NCBI GenBank assembly: GCA_014695345.1
Contig: JACJOC010000051.1
Coordinates: forward strand, 1 to 52,575
DNA: 52,575 nt
Direction of reading: 5' to 3'
From: Cyanobacteria bacterium FACHB-471
GTDB taxonomy: Bacteria > Cyanobacteriota > Cyanobacteriia > Elainellales > Elainellaceae
Shown here: piece after piece, positions 37,855 through 46,562 of the stretch
Layout: every line of letters starts with the position of its first letter
Position numbering within the stretch: the first letter of the stretch is position 1
The notes under the pieces: generated by a model
Databases searched by the model: none
The model's input: the letters and a program-made list of their open reading frames with translations, nothing else
Told to the model about the DNA's origin: nothing
Program-made: the position numbers and the translations under genes

Positions 37855-38277
37855 ATGGTTGAGTCCGAATCTTCAGCCCAAGACCATCCTCTGCGTTATG
37901 ATCCGGCTTTTCGGCGGGAGCTTGAGCGGCTACATCGGCTCACAGTTTATGGCAGGTGGGGAACGGTTTGTTTGCTGTGGCTACTGTTGGCTCCGCTGAG
38001 CCTATGGAGCTTGCGCTCGGAGTTTGTGCTGTGGATGGACTACTTCACTTGGACGGCTGTTCGCTATACGATCGCCTATAATCCCATCCAAGCCTTTTTT
38101 TTGTCATTGTGTATTGGTATGACGGTCGCGGTTTTGCTGTGGCAGAGCCGCAATATTCTTTGGGGAATCTCCGACCGCCAAACCAAACGCTTAGAAAAAC
38201 AGCTATTGCAAATTCGCCAACAGGGCCCAAGGCACCCGCTCTGGCGCTGGGTGACGAATGAGCGTTCAGCGCCTTAG
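37855..38277 (+). CDS. Small membrane protein in the secDF operon
   Basis: The 140-residue product has two hydrophobic helices (about residues 36-53 and 78-98), a charged N-terminus (DPAFRRELERLHRLTVYGRW) and a basic C-terminus (RQTKRLEKQLLQIRQQGPRH). No family name is recognised, though its immediate position after secF (2-base gap) suggests it is made together with SecDF. Its last four bases overlap the end of argF on the other strand. Confidence 0.7.
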   Translation: MVESESSAQDHPLRYDPAFRRELERLHRLTVYGRWGTVCLLWLLLAPLSLWSLRSEFVLWMDYFTWTAVRYTIAYNPIQAFFLSLCIGMTVAVLLWQSRNILWGISDRQTKRLEKQLLQIRQQGPRHPLWRWVTNERSAP

Positions 38278-39200
38278 TCAGCGCCTAACAAACTGACTAA
38301 CAGTGCCTTTTGAGCATGAAGGCGGTTTTCTGCCTGATCCCAAATCTGCGAGTGGGAGCCTTCCATCACCTCGTCGGTAATTTCTTCGCCTCGGTGGGCA
38401 GGGAGACAATGCAGCACGATCGCCTTGGGATCAGCGATGTCCAGCAGTTGTTGATTGACCTGATAGGGTTGAAAGACGGGAATGCGAGTAGCTGCCAAGT
38501 CTTCCTGTCCCATGCTGGCCCAGACATCCGTGTAAAGAACATGTGCGCCATCCGCTGCTGCTTCCGGATCGGAAGTGAGTAGAATCTGGGTGCGATCGCC
38601 TGCCAACTTCTTTGTTAACTGGACAATTCCCTCATCTGGGTGATACTCGGCTGGAGTTGCTACTCTGACATTCATTCCCACCAGCGCACAACCCAACATC
38701 AAGGAATGCGCTACGTTGTTGCCATCGCCTAAGTAGGTCAACGTCAGCCCCTCCAAACCGCCAAACTGTTCTTGAATGGTCAATAGATCTGCCAAAACCT
38801 GACAGGGATGCTCTAGATCAGTTAACGCATTGATGATCGGAATCTGGGAATAGTGGGCAAAAGTCTCTAACTCCTGCTGTTCATACGTCCGAATTGCCAA
38901 AATATCAAGATATCGGTCCAACACTCGCGCTGTGTCAATCGTTGGCTCTCCCCGGCTAACCTGCGTAGTGCTGGTGTTGAGGTCAATCACCTGCCCACCC
39001 AGTTGATACATTGCCACCGAAAAGCTAACGCGAGTTCGAGTAGAAGCCTTCCGAAAGAGTAGCCCTAAAACCTTGCAGCAGCGGGAGCGAGCTTTTCCTG
39101 CCTTTAAAGCTGCTGCCAAATCTAAAAGACCTAATACTTCATCAGTATTTAGGTCAGCTAAACTGAGCAAATCCCTTCCCTTTAGCGCTTCTACACTCAT
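38274..39200 (-). CDS. argF: Ornithine carbamoyltransferase
   Basis: The 308-residue product has the carbamoyl-phosphate motif FRKASTRTRVSF, the HPCQVLADLLT block, DGNNVAHSLM for ornithine binding, and HCLPAHRGEEI near the C-terminus, where the Cys lies in the ornithine site. It catalyses carbamoyl phosphate plus ornithine to citrulline in arginine synthesis, in the cytoplasm. Length and motifs are standard. It is convergent with the secDF operon, sharing four bases (38274-38277) with the last gene of that operon. Confidence 0.97.
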   Translation of the reverse strand: MSVEALKGRDLLSLADLNTDEVLGLLDLAAALKAGKARSRCCKVLGLLFRKASTRTRVSFSVAMYQLGGQVIDLNTSTTQVSRGEPTIDTARVLDRYLDILAIRTYEQQELETFAHYSQIPIINALTDLEHPCQVLADLLTIQEQFGGLEGLTLTYLGDGNNVAHSLMLGCALVGMNVRVATPAEYHPDEGIVQLTKKLAGDRTQILLTSDPEAAADGAHVLYTDVWASMGQEDLAATRIPVFQPYQVNQQLLDIADPKAIVLHCLPAHRGEEITDEVMEGSHSQIWDQAENRLHAQKALLVSLLGAD

Positions 39201-39350
39201 CCCTACGTCCCCAGTAAAACTGTCCTAAAAACCCTACCAGATATTTTCAAAGCAAAATCAAGTTAAGTCCGTTATTTTTGCAAATTTGTGAGGTTACCAT
39301 TCCTCGTTTGTTCTTTGGCGTTTGAGAACGTCCAATGACTCATGACTTCT

Positions 39351-40385
39351 TCAAGTGCTCTCTTGAATCGCAAGCACAAATTGCGGATCTAAGCGATCAG
39401 ATAAGTCAGGAATCTGGTCAATTTGTTCCTGATTTTTGAGGAAGTTTGCTAGATCATGCATTGGCTTTAAAACATAGAGATTGCTGTCAGGATTGTTGAG
39501 CATCTCAATGTTCGCATTCAGGTTTGCCAGCTTAACTCCTTTTAACTGTTCGCTTAGATCTTGTGGAGTTAACTCTAGCCGCTCAGCAGCGATCGCCAAC
39601 CCCTCGTCAGGATTAGTGGTGAGGAATTCTAATCCTCTAAGATTGCCTTGAATAAAAGCGGCGATCGCCGCCGAATTGTCTGAGATTGCCCCAGTGTTAA
39701 AGATGAATAAATCAGCGATCGCCGTCGGTGTTGCTAACTTTGAACTGTCATAGATAATCCGCCCATCTGACTGAGCCTGCTCTGCTGTAAACAGAAACGG
39801 CGCATAAGTGACAGCAACCCCAACATTGCCAGATTGATAAGCCGCCGCTGCCGCATCTGGCGTAACATTAACCAGCGTTACATCCGCTTCGGATAATCCC
39901 GCTTCAGACAACACTTCAAGTAAAAAGAAATGGCTGACTCCACCGATTTCAACCGCGATTTCTTTACCTTTGAAGGCAGCAATATCTGGAATGCTATTTC
40001 GAGCAAGAATGCCGTCACCTCCATTAGAAGTATCCACGACATAGACTACCCGGTAGTCTGCCCCATTCGCCGCAAGCAAAACCGCCTCCGATGGCACCAG
40101 TGAAAGACCGTCGATCTGCCCTGCGGCAAAAGCAGCACTGGCATCTGTCCCAGAGCTAAACACCTTCACATCCAGATTTAGCCCCAATTCCTCAAAAAAT
40201 CCTTTTTCCTGAGCAATATACAGAGGGCTATAGCCAATCCAGGTGACGATTCCCACTGCAGCAGAGGTAGAATCTGCTGCGGTCTGAGAGGGTTGGGCAG
40301 CCTTAGTACAGGCATGAAGAGCAATTCCCCCTGCAGCGCCAGAAATAAGCTGTAAAGCCTGCCGCCTAGTCCAACTTGATCCCAT
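39351..40385 (-). CDS. ABC-transporter substrate-binding lipoprotein, NMT1/SsuA type
   Basis: The 344-residue product begins with twin arginines and a hydrophobic stretch ending in a lipobox (TRRQALQLISGAAGGIALHA then Cys26), suggesting export by the Tat route and lipid anchoring. The mature part (GIVTWIGYSPLYIAQEKGFF, then ELGLNLDVKVFSSGTDA) is typical of nitrate/sulfonate/taurine/thiamine-precursor binding proteins (NMT1/SsuA-like). The ligand cannot be determined. No permease or ATPase gene is adjacent, so it is an orphan binding protein in this window. Confidence 0.85.
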   Translation of the reverse strand: MGSSWTRRQALQLISGAAGGIALHACTKAAQPSQTAADSTSAAVGIVTWIGYSPLYIAQEKGFFEELGLNLDVKVFSSGTDASAAFAAGQIDGLSLVPSEAVLLAANGADYRVVYVVDTSNGGDGILARNSIPDIAAFKGKEIAVEIGGVSHFFLLEVLSEAGLSEADVTLVNVTPDAAAAAYQSGNVGVAVTYAPFLFTAEQAQSDGRIIYDSSKLATPTAIADLFIFNTGAISDNSAAIAAFIQGNLRGLEFLTTNPDEGLAIAAERLELTPQDLSEQLKGVKLANLNANIEMLNNPDSNLYVLKPMHDLANFLKNQEQIDQIPDLSDRLDPQFVLAIQEST

Positions 40386-40467
40386 GAACGTGACCGCCTT
40401 TGCGCTAGGTTCGCCAAAAGCATCATGACATTTGGGTAAGTAATTTGTGTAATCTAAGCTACACCCA

Positions 40468-41247
40468 TCAGGATGTGACTAGAGCGGGATGTAAGGTGAG
40501 AATTTCAACCCCATCTTCAGTGACAGCGATTGTATGCTCAAACTGAGCCGAAAGCTTGCGGTCTTTGGTCAAGGCTGTCCATTTGTCAGCCATCACCTCA
40601 ACTTCCCAAGTCCCTTCATTAATCATTGGCTCAATCGTGAATACCATCCCGGGTCTCAACTTTTTGCCTTTGCCTCGGGTGCCGTAGTGCGGAATTTGGG
40701 GAGCCGTGTGGAAAATACGGCTGACTCCGTGTCCAACAAAGTCTCGAACGACTGAGAAACCTTCTGCTTCCGCATATTCTTGAATGACTGCCCCAATATC
40801 ACCAATACGGGCACCAGGTTTCACTGCTTTAATGCCCCGGTTTAGGCATTCTTCAGTAACTTCAACTAGCTTTCTAGCAAGGGGAGAAGGTTCACCCACA
40901 AAAAAGGTGCGGGAGGTGTCGCCGTGATAGCCATCCAGAATTGGAGTGACATCAATGTTGATGATGTCACCCTCTTTTAAGATTTGCTTGGCATTAGGAA
41001 TGCCGTGACAGACGACCTCGTTAATGCTGGTACAGATAGATTTTGGGAAACCGTGATAGCCCAGCGGAGCGCTTTTAGCACCATGTGCTTGAGTCCAGCG
41101 TTCAGCTTCATCGTTCAGGTCTAAGGTGCTAACTCCAGGCTTTACCATCGGGGCGAGGTGGTCAAGGAGTTCAGCCGCCAGTTGTCCAGCCCGACGCATT
41201 TTATCAATTTCTCGGCTCGACAACAAAACAATGGGTTCGTTATCCAT
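40468..41247 (-). CDS. map: Methionine aminopeptidase, type I
   Basis: The 259-residue product carries VVCHGIPNAKQILKEGDIIN, IDVTPILDGYHGDTSRTFFV (two metal-binding Asp), GHGVSRIFHTAPQIPHYGT (His), FTIEPMIN (Glu) and QFEHTIAVTEDG (Glu), the complete five-ligand set of type I enzymes. It removes the initiator methionine from nascent proteins. It lacks the long zinc-finger N-terminus of eukaryotic forms. It is a single gene on the minus strand. Confidence 0.96.
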   Translation of the reverse strand: MDNEPIVLLSSREIDKMRRAGQLAAELLDHLAPMVKPGVSTLDLNDEAERWTQAHGAKSAPLGYHGFPKSICTSINEVVCHGIPNAKQILKEGDIINIDVTPILDGYHGDTSRTFFVGEPSPLARKLVEVTEECLNRGIKAVKPGARIGDIGAVIQEYAEAEGFSVVRDFVGHGVSRIFHTAPQIPHYGTRGKGKKLRPGMVFTIEPMINEGTWEVEVMADKWTALTKDRKLSAQFEHTIAVTEDGVEILTLHPALVTS

Positions 41248-41379
41248 GAATTTCTAGCTACTATGTTTCCCTTCTTTTACTTTAACCTGCTCTCATTGGA
41301 CTTCTCGCAGATTGAAGGTTTTGGCTTGGATCAGTGACGCTTACCGGACTAGCTTTTCCGTTGGTGAGGCGTAACATAT

Positions 41380-42777
41380 TTAGCAGGAAATGCAGCTGTT
41401 TGCTTTACCTTCATGTGGGTCTAATGTGCATGAATTTAGTGCATTCGACCACAGGGGACTGGTCTGCAACAGGTCAGGTTGAGAGAACAAGCCAGATTGA
41501 GGAAACAGATCGGGTCGAGGAGAGTAGCCACGTGCATCTCGCCGCCGCATCATTCTGACAAACGTACTCCAGTTCAGCGCTTTTTGTTTCATTCTTTCTT
41601 TTAGCGCTTTTGCTGCAAGCGTATAGCCACCGTCTGCTCCGTCTACAAAATGCACCTGAGGACCGTTTCGCTCAAATACCATGCAGGTCATTAAGGCGCG
41701 ATCGGAGGTATACGTCCCGTATACTAGTTTGCCTTGCTTGTATTTTGTTTCCAAGTAGCTATTTAGTGCCTCCCGTTGCGCGGCTGTGCCTGAAATCACC
41801 ATCCGTAGCATGTCGTCAAACTTTTTATAGTCAGTTGCGCCAACCACGATGTCTTTGTATGTGCCCCAATCCATTTCCCCTGCCTGAGTTTTGAAATGCA
41901 TTAGGAACAAACCTAAAAGGTTTTCTAGCTGAATTTTCCATAAATACAGCTGTTTATGAAACCGACTGCCTGATTTTGCCCGTAGTTTGGTTTCCTTTGA
42001 AAGTTTTTTGGAGCTGAATGTTAAGTTAAGCGTCTTGCTATGAACGGGACGATAGCTTACTTCATCGCCATAAATCTGCTGAATTTTATTGATAATTTCA
42101 GCGTAGAGGCTTGCTAAGTTTTCGCTGCCATAGGCAGTTGCCATGACTATTAGGCTGACAAATTCTCCATGCTGGCTAGGAATGTCTTGCCAACGACACT
42201 CTAATCCAGACAGATCTACATCTGCGAAAGACTTTTCAGGTGTAATCCTATAAACTTCTGTAGCGTTTGGGTCTTTCAAAAGCTCTGTTGCGTAGGTTAA
42301 CCCACCTCCAATGAAAACACTTTGGCTGTAGTTTTCTGAGACTTTTAGTTTGGCAACCTTTACGTCGTAGTTAGCGGCGATCGCCACCGACACAGGCACG
42401 ATTCCGACGCGTAAGTCCATCCCAAATTCTTGAACTGCCAACTGTTGTACAACGCTCAAAGCCTGTTTTGTTTTAGCAAAAAGACCCGGTGGAATCAGAA
42501 TTGTTGCCCCATCTCCACCAAACACAAACGGAATATCGGTTGTGTCCTTATGACTATTTGCTCCATTTCCCAATGTGTTTAGCACTGCAACAATCGAGCA
42601 AGCGCCTAGCAGGTTCACATCCTTGTAGTGCCCTGACTCAATTGCCTTAGTTGATTCAACAATGTCAGTAATCACGATGTACCAGTCTTCTGGCACGGGT
42701 ATGAAATTGCTGGAATTAGTGATATCCAGAAAGTCCGTTAAAGTTGGAAGTTCTGAGTAGAAGTTTGCTGTAGACAT
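41380..42777 (-). CDS. DUF3095 protein, class III cyclase-like
   Basis: From the ATG at 42777 (AGGA 7 bases upstream) the product has 465 residues. The N-terminal text is the DUF3095 pattern: PVPEDWYIVITDIVESTKAI, YKDVNLLGACSIVAVLN and PFVFGGDGATILIPP. The aspartates in TDIVEST (Asp38) and GGDGAT (Asp89) lie where class III adenylate/guanylate cyclases hold their two metal-binding Asp, so a nucleotide-cyclase-like fold is likely; activity is unproven. The region after about residue 405 (RGYSPRPDLFPQSGLFSQPD onward) is low in complexity and probably disordered. It stands alone. Confidence 0.8.
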   Translation of the reverse strand: MSTANFYSELPTLTDFLDITNSSNFIPVPEDWYIVITDIVESTKAIESGHYKDVNLLGACSIVAVLNTLGNGANSHKDTTDIPFVFGGDGATILIPPGLFAKTKQALSVVQQLAVQEFGMDLRVGIVPVSVAIAANYDVKVAKLKVSENYSQSVFIGGGLTYATELLKDPNATEVYRITPEKSFADVDLSGLECRWQDIPSQHGEFVSLIVMATAYGSENLASLYAEIINKIQQIYGDEVSYRPVHSKTLNLTFSSKKLSKETKLRAKSGSRFHKQLYLWKIQLENLLGLFLMHFKTQAGEMDWGTYKDIVVGATDYKKFDDMLRMVISGTAAQREALNSYLETKYKQGKLVYGTYTSDRALMTCMVFERNGPQVHFVDGADGGYTLAAKALKERMKQKALNWSTFVRMMRRRDARGYSPRPDLFPQSGLFSQPDLLQTSPLWSNALNSCTLDPHEGKANSCISC

Positions 42778-43169
42778 GCTTTTGTCCTGATCTTGAATCA
42801 AACTGCTGGATCGCGATTCAAGCACCCAATAAAAGTCATTAAAGCAGTCGTTGCTCTGCTGACGGTATATTCTAAAGTTAGAAACAAAAGGTGAAGAACT
42901 AGAGAAAATAACTGAATTTATTTTGGAGATTTTGGGCTGGCTTCAGAGAAAATCGCAAACGGCATCAATACTATTATGGCAGTTCACTTACTTCAGCATC
43001 TATGTGGGACTACGTAAGTCAGTAGAACTTGAATAGAAGCAAAATTTCCTGCTGGGATACGCTCCACTTCTGGAGCAGTGCGTACAGCATTGTCCTATCA
43101 AAAAATGGGGTGAGTTCAAAGCTCTCACCCCATTTTGTTCTAGATTAAGGCGATCAACGCTATAACCGT
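42778..43169. other. Intergenic region containing the sodB terminator
   Basis: No gene is supportable. It contains the leader of the DUF3095 gene (minus) and the terminator at 43101-43137. Confidence 0.5.
43101..43137 (-). terminator. Intrinsic terminator of sodB
   Basis: AAATGGGGTGAG pairs with CTCACCCCATTT across a 9-base loop; on the minus strand the stem is followed by a T run (TTTTTTG). It starts 33 bases after the sodB stop. The plus strand also ends in ATTTTG, so it may work both ways. Confidence 0.85.
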
Positions 43170-43772
43170 CTATTTAGCAGCAGCAAATTGTTCTGCTACA
43201 TAATCCCAGTTGATCAAGCTGTCTACGAAGGTTTTAGCGTAGTCTGGGCGACGATTTTGGTAGTCGAGGTAGTAAGCGTGTTCCCAGACATCCATCGTCA
43301 GCAGCGGAACCTGACCCAGGGCGATCGGGTTTTCGGCGTTGGGGGTTTTAGTTACTTTCAGGGTGCCCTTGTCTAACACGAGCCATGCCCAACCGCTACC
43401 AAACTGGGTGCCACCCGCTGCAAGAAACTCTTCTTTGAACTTGTCGAAGCTGCCAAAGTCAGCGTTGATTTTGTCGGCTAGCGCTCCAGTGGGAGTACCA
43501 CCGCCATTGGGCTTCATGCAGTTCCAGTAGAAGGTATGGTTCCAGGCTTGGGCTGCGTTGTTAAAGATCCCGGTTTTGCTAGAGTCGCCGTAGGTCGCTT
43601 TGATCACTTCTTCGATCGACTGACTAGCAAGTTCTGTTCCTTCGACCATCTTGTTGAAATTGGTCACGTAGGCAGCGTGATGCTTATCGTGATGAAACTT
43701 CAGGGTATCTGATGAAACATGAGGTGCTAAAGCTTCGTAATCGTAAGGTAGGGGGGGAAGTTCGTAAGCCAT
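43170..43772 (-). CDS. sodB: Iron superoxide dismutase
   Basis: The 200-residue product starts MAYELPPLPYDYEALAPHVS and has the metal ligands in LKFHHDKHHAAYV (His), AQAWNHTFYW (His), and [17 protein letters not shown] (Asp and His). AQAWNHTFYW and GSGWAWLVL are the forms typical of Fe-type enzymes. It dismutates superoxide in the cytoplasm and lacks a signal peptide. It is divergent from the Mn-type gene at 44055, with 282 bases between the starts. Confidence 0.96.
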   Translation of the reverse strand: MAYELPPLPYDYEALAPHVSSDTLKFHHDKHHAAYVTNFNKMVEGTELASQSIEEVIKATYGDSSKTGIFNNAAQAWNHTFYWNCMKPNGGGTPTGALADKINADFGSFDKFKEEFLAAGGTQFGSGWAWLVLDKGTLKVTKTPNAENPIALGQVPLLTMDVWEHAYYLDYQNRRPDYAKTFVDSLINWDYVAEQFAAAK

Positions 43773-44054
43773 GTGTTCGTGCTCTCCTATTCAAAGGTTT
43801 TCGGGATCTAGAGCTGAAAAGCTTGATAAAACTTGCCAATGGACTGGAGCGATTGCTCTGACCATTGCAGCGCTATCGATAGGATTTTATATCAAAAATC
43901 TTCCCAATAGATAGAGCTACAGAATACTAAACCCTTTCAAAACGGTGGAGAAGCTTTGATTTACGAGGGAAAACGCAATTGGAACTTTTGATAGATTTCT
44001 TTTTCAAAAGTTTACAACAAAGTAAGCGTGATGACTCCAATAGGAGGAAAACCT

Positions 44055-44669
44055 ATGGCTTTTGAATTGCCATCCCTTCCATACAGCAATGACGCGCTAG
44101 AGCCTTACATCGACGCGCAAACCATGCAAATTCACCATGACAATCATCATGGAACCTACGTGAGCAAGCTCAATGCTGCGTTAGAAAAGCATTCTGACTT
44201 ACAGAACAAGTCTGTTGATGAGTTGATTCGTGACTTGAATACGCTGCCCGATGCGGTGAAGACAGTGGTACGCAATAACGGGGGCGGTCACTTTAACCAC
44301 ACCATTTTCTGGACGCTTATGGCTCCCAATGCTGGGGGAGAGCCAAACGGGGCGATCGCCCAAGCAATCACTGATACATTTGGTGATTTCGAGAACTTCA
44401 AGCAGCGGTTTAATGATGCGGGCGCGGGTCAGTTTGGTAGCGGTTTTGTTTGGCTAGCTCGCACTGCTGACGGCAAGCTAGATGTGGTTAGCACCCCAAA
44501 TCAGGACAACCCATTAACCGAAGGGCATTTCCCCATCATGGGCAATGATGTGTGGGAACACGCTTACTATCTGAAATATCAAAATCGCCGCCCCGAATAC
44601 CTAAAGCAATGGTGGAACGTGGTCAACTGGAACGAAGTTAACAACCGCTTCGCTCAAGCTAGCCGATAG
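44055..44669 (+). CDS. sodA: Manganese-type superoxide dismutase
   Basis: The start at 44055 (204 residues, [10 protein letters not shown]) is set by AGGAGG 7 bases ahead; an upstream in-frame ATG at 44028 precedes this ribosome site and is rejected. Ligands are seen in [24 protein letters not shown], and [16 protein letters not shown]. The GGGHFNH form is typical of Mn enzymes, in contrast with AQAWNH in the neighbouring Fe-type enzyme. There is no signal peptide or membrane anchor, unlike some cyanobacterial MnSODs that are membrane-bound. Metal choice is inferred from these motifs. Confidence 0.94.
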   Translation: MAFELPSLPYSNDALEPYIDAQTMQIHHDNHHGTYVSKLNAALEKHSDLQNKSVDELIRDLNTLPDAVKTVVRNNGGGHFNHTIFWTLMAPNAGGEPNGAIAQAITDTFGDFENFKQRFNDAGAGQFGSGFVWLARTADGKLDVVSTPNQDNPLTEGHFPIMGNDVWEHAYYLKYQNRRPEYLKQWWNVVNWNEVNNRFAQASR

Positions 44670-44723
44670 GGTCACGATTTAAAGGATCGGATTTGGTCAC
44701 TGACTTGATTTAGAGAACTTGGA

Positions 44724-44747
44724 GGGACGTTTTACGAAGCGTCCCTG
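44724..44747 (+). terminator. Hairpin after sodA
   Basis: AGGGACG and CGTCCCT form a 7-base stem about 55 bases after the sodA stop. It resembles the dispersed palindromes and may terminate sodA and, reading leftward, tpiA. Confidence 0.45.
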
Positions 44748-44815
44748 CAGGGCATAGGTGTTGGCGAATCAGATCTGGGTTTAGCAATCTGGATTTAGTA
44801 ACGGATGACTTTGCT

Positions 44816-45541
44816 CTACTGAAAGTTAACAATTCGGGCAAAGTCAGATGGTTCGAGGCTGGCACCACCTACCAACGCACCATCAATTTCAGACTGAGCC
44901 ATTATTTCGTCAATGTTGCCAGGTTTTACAGAGCCGCCATATTGGATTGGTACGTTTGGATTAGTGAGCTGGTTACGAATCAGACCAATTACCCGGTTTG
45001 CTTCGATCGCCTCACAGGTATCCCCTGTGCCAATCGCCCAAATGGGTTCATAGGCGATTACTAAATTGTCTTGATCGACCTCCACCAGTCCCCGCTTTAG
45101 CTGCTGGGTGATTACAGTTTCAGTCTCACCCTGGCTTCGCTGATCTCCCGTTTCTCCAACACAAAGAATTGGCGTTAATCTGTGCTGTTGAGCTGCTTTG
45201 ATCCGCAGGTTCACTGTTTCGTCAGTTTCGCCAAAATACTGTCTACGTTCACTGTGCCCCACGATTACGTAGCGCACCCCTAGCTCTTTCAACATGACGC
45301 CGGAAATTTCACCAGTGTATGCTCCTGCGGCTTCCCAGTGGATATTCTGTGCACCGATTTTGATGCGGCTTCCGTGCAAATTTTTGGATAAAGCTCCCAG
45401 AGCGGTGAATGGAGCGCAAAGCAAAATTTCCCGATCATCGGGAGTTTCATTCAGATGGTTCATAAACCCTTGCAGAAATTCCAGCGATTCCGCCTGGGTT
45501 TTGTACATTTTCCAGTTGCCAGCAATAACAATCTTTCGCAC
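44816..45541 (-). CDS. tpiA: Triosephosphate isomerase
   Basis: The family starts [12 protein letters not shown], so the GTG at 45541 is the likely start (241 residues); a GTG three codons upstream (45550) is also possible and neither has a clear ribosome site. Catalytic residues are present: Lys in GNWKMYK, His in [13 protein letters not shown] and Glu in [11 protein letters not shown]. It interconverts dihydroxyacetone phosphate and glyceraldehyde-3-phosphate in glycolysis and the Calvin cycle. It is a single gene on the minus strand. Confidence 0.96.
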   Translation of the reverse strand: MRKIVIAGNWKMYKTQAESLEFLQGFMNHLNETPDDREILLCAPFTALGALSKNLHGSRIKIGAQNIHWEAAGAYTGEISGVMLKELGVRYVIVGHSERRQYFGETDETVNLRIKAAQQHRLTPILCVGETGDQRSQGETETVITQQLKRGLVEVDQDNLVIAYEPIWAIGTGDTCEAIEANRVIGLIRNQLTNPNVPIQYGGSVKPGNIDEIMAQSEIDGALVGGASLEPSDFARIVNFQ

Positions 45542-45550
45542 GGATGCCAC

Positions 45551-45904
45551 AGTGTAGGGTTCAACACATTACGCAATGCATCCTACAGTTTAAGGTGTAC
45601 CTGGATCAATCCCAGAGTTTTTTGTAACGATTTCAGGCAAACGCAGGTTAAGCAGATTTCTTAGATAAAATAAATCTTCATCTCTGCTTCAAAATCTCTT
45701 GATTGTTGCGTCGCGATCGCCTTACTTTCCTGCCATAAAATAAGGCAATGGGCGCAGTACAAATCACTAGGTTTTCTTGCTTTCCCTGATGTCTGTTCTA
45801 TCTGGCGATTTTGTCGGGCAATCCGTGTCTGAGCTACCAGCACCTTTACAAAGATTTAGACATCTATCAAGTCGATACAGGCTGCTACTAGTAGCGCACA
45901 GTTT
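45551..45904. other. Intergenic region upstream of tpiA
   Basis: Besides the palindrome-like repeat at its left end, nothing coding is supportable in these 354 bases. Short minus frames at 45661-45952 lack family-like text. Confidence 0.45.
45553..45587. repeat. Dispersed palindrome-like repeat
   Basis: TGTAGG and CCTACA flank an inner CATT-ACGC-AATG inverted pair. The ends match those of the other dispersed elements. It overlaps the tpiA leader. Confidence 0.5.
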
Positions 45905-46417
45905 ATGAATGGGCGAGAAAATGGGTCTAGTACAAATAACCATCAGTGCCAACTCGTTTCAGAATGCTCGAGTGAGTCCGATATTCTGAACCAGATTAAG
46001 TGTGGGCATTTGCTAATGGTGAATGACCGACGACGAAATGGTCTGATTTTGTGTAAAGCCTATCATGCTGAATTTGCTGGACCCGGTGCCGCAGTAGGCA
46101 GCTTTTTTGACGTAGACTGCGAACGTGTTGTACCTGTTGGCGACCTGTCTTTAATTTCCCCTGAATCTCACGAGGAGCGTCAAAAAGCCTATCTCATCCG
46201 GCGACAGTGGATTCGCCTGACGCAGCAGTTTACTGATAAATCACAGCCGCTCCAGCGGGCGCAGATGATTCTGAATCAGTTTGAGAATTATTTTGACCAG
46301 GAAACGATTGAGCGAATTCCTGATGACGCATTTGCGCTATTAGTTGGGGTTTTGCCCTATTCGGTGAGAATGGTACGACGCCCTCCTGGGCAGCTCAACG
46401 TTAAGGTCAAGGTTTAG
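45905..46417 (+). CDS. Conserved hypothetical soluble protein
   Basis: The 170-residue product has no signal or membrane segment. The N-terminal 30 residues are polar and low in complexity. The core begins IKCGHLLMVNDRRRNGLILC and includes AEFAGPGAAVGSFFDVDCER, RQWIRLTQQFTDKSQPLQRA and FALLVGVLPYSVRMVRR. I do not recognise a family, but the regular core suggests a real domain. A downstream start at the GTG or ATG near MVNDRRR is possible if the polar head is not translated. Confidence 0.6.
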   Translation: MNGRENGSSTNNHQCQLVSECSSESDILNQIKCGHLLMVNDRRRNGLILCKAYHAEFAGPGAAVGSFFDVDCERVVPVGDLSLISPESHEERQKAYLIRRQWIRLTQQFTDKSQPLQRAQMILNQFENYFDQETIERIPDDAFALLVGVLPYSVRMVRRPPGQLNVKVKV

Positions 46418-46440
46418 GGGTTCGCGATACATCAATTCCT

Positions 46441-46468
46441 GTAGGGACGCACTGCGGTGCGCCCTTAC
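46441..46468. repeat. Dispersed palindrome
   Basis: GTAGGGACGCAC and GTGCGCCCTTAC pair with two mismatches around TGCG. It follows the gene ending at 46417 by 23 bases and belongs to the family seen at 132-159. Confidence 0.6.
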
Positions 46469-46562
46469 CCATATCTGCAACATCTTCAAATCAAACTGGC
46501 ATAAGGTTTCTAGAATTTGGGTGCGATCGCATCAATAACAATTGATGAATGATGTCCATAAC

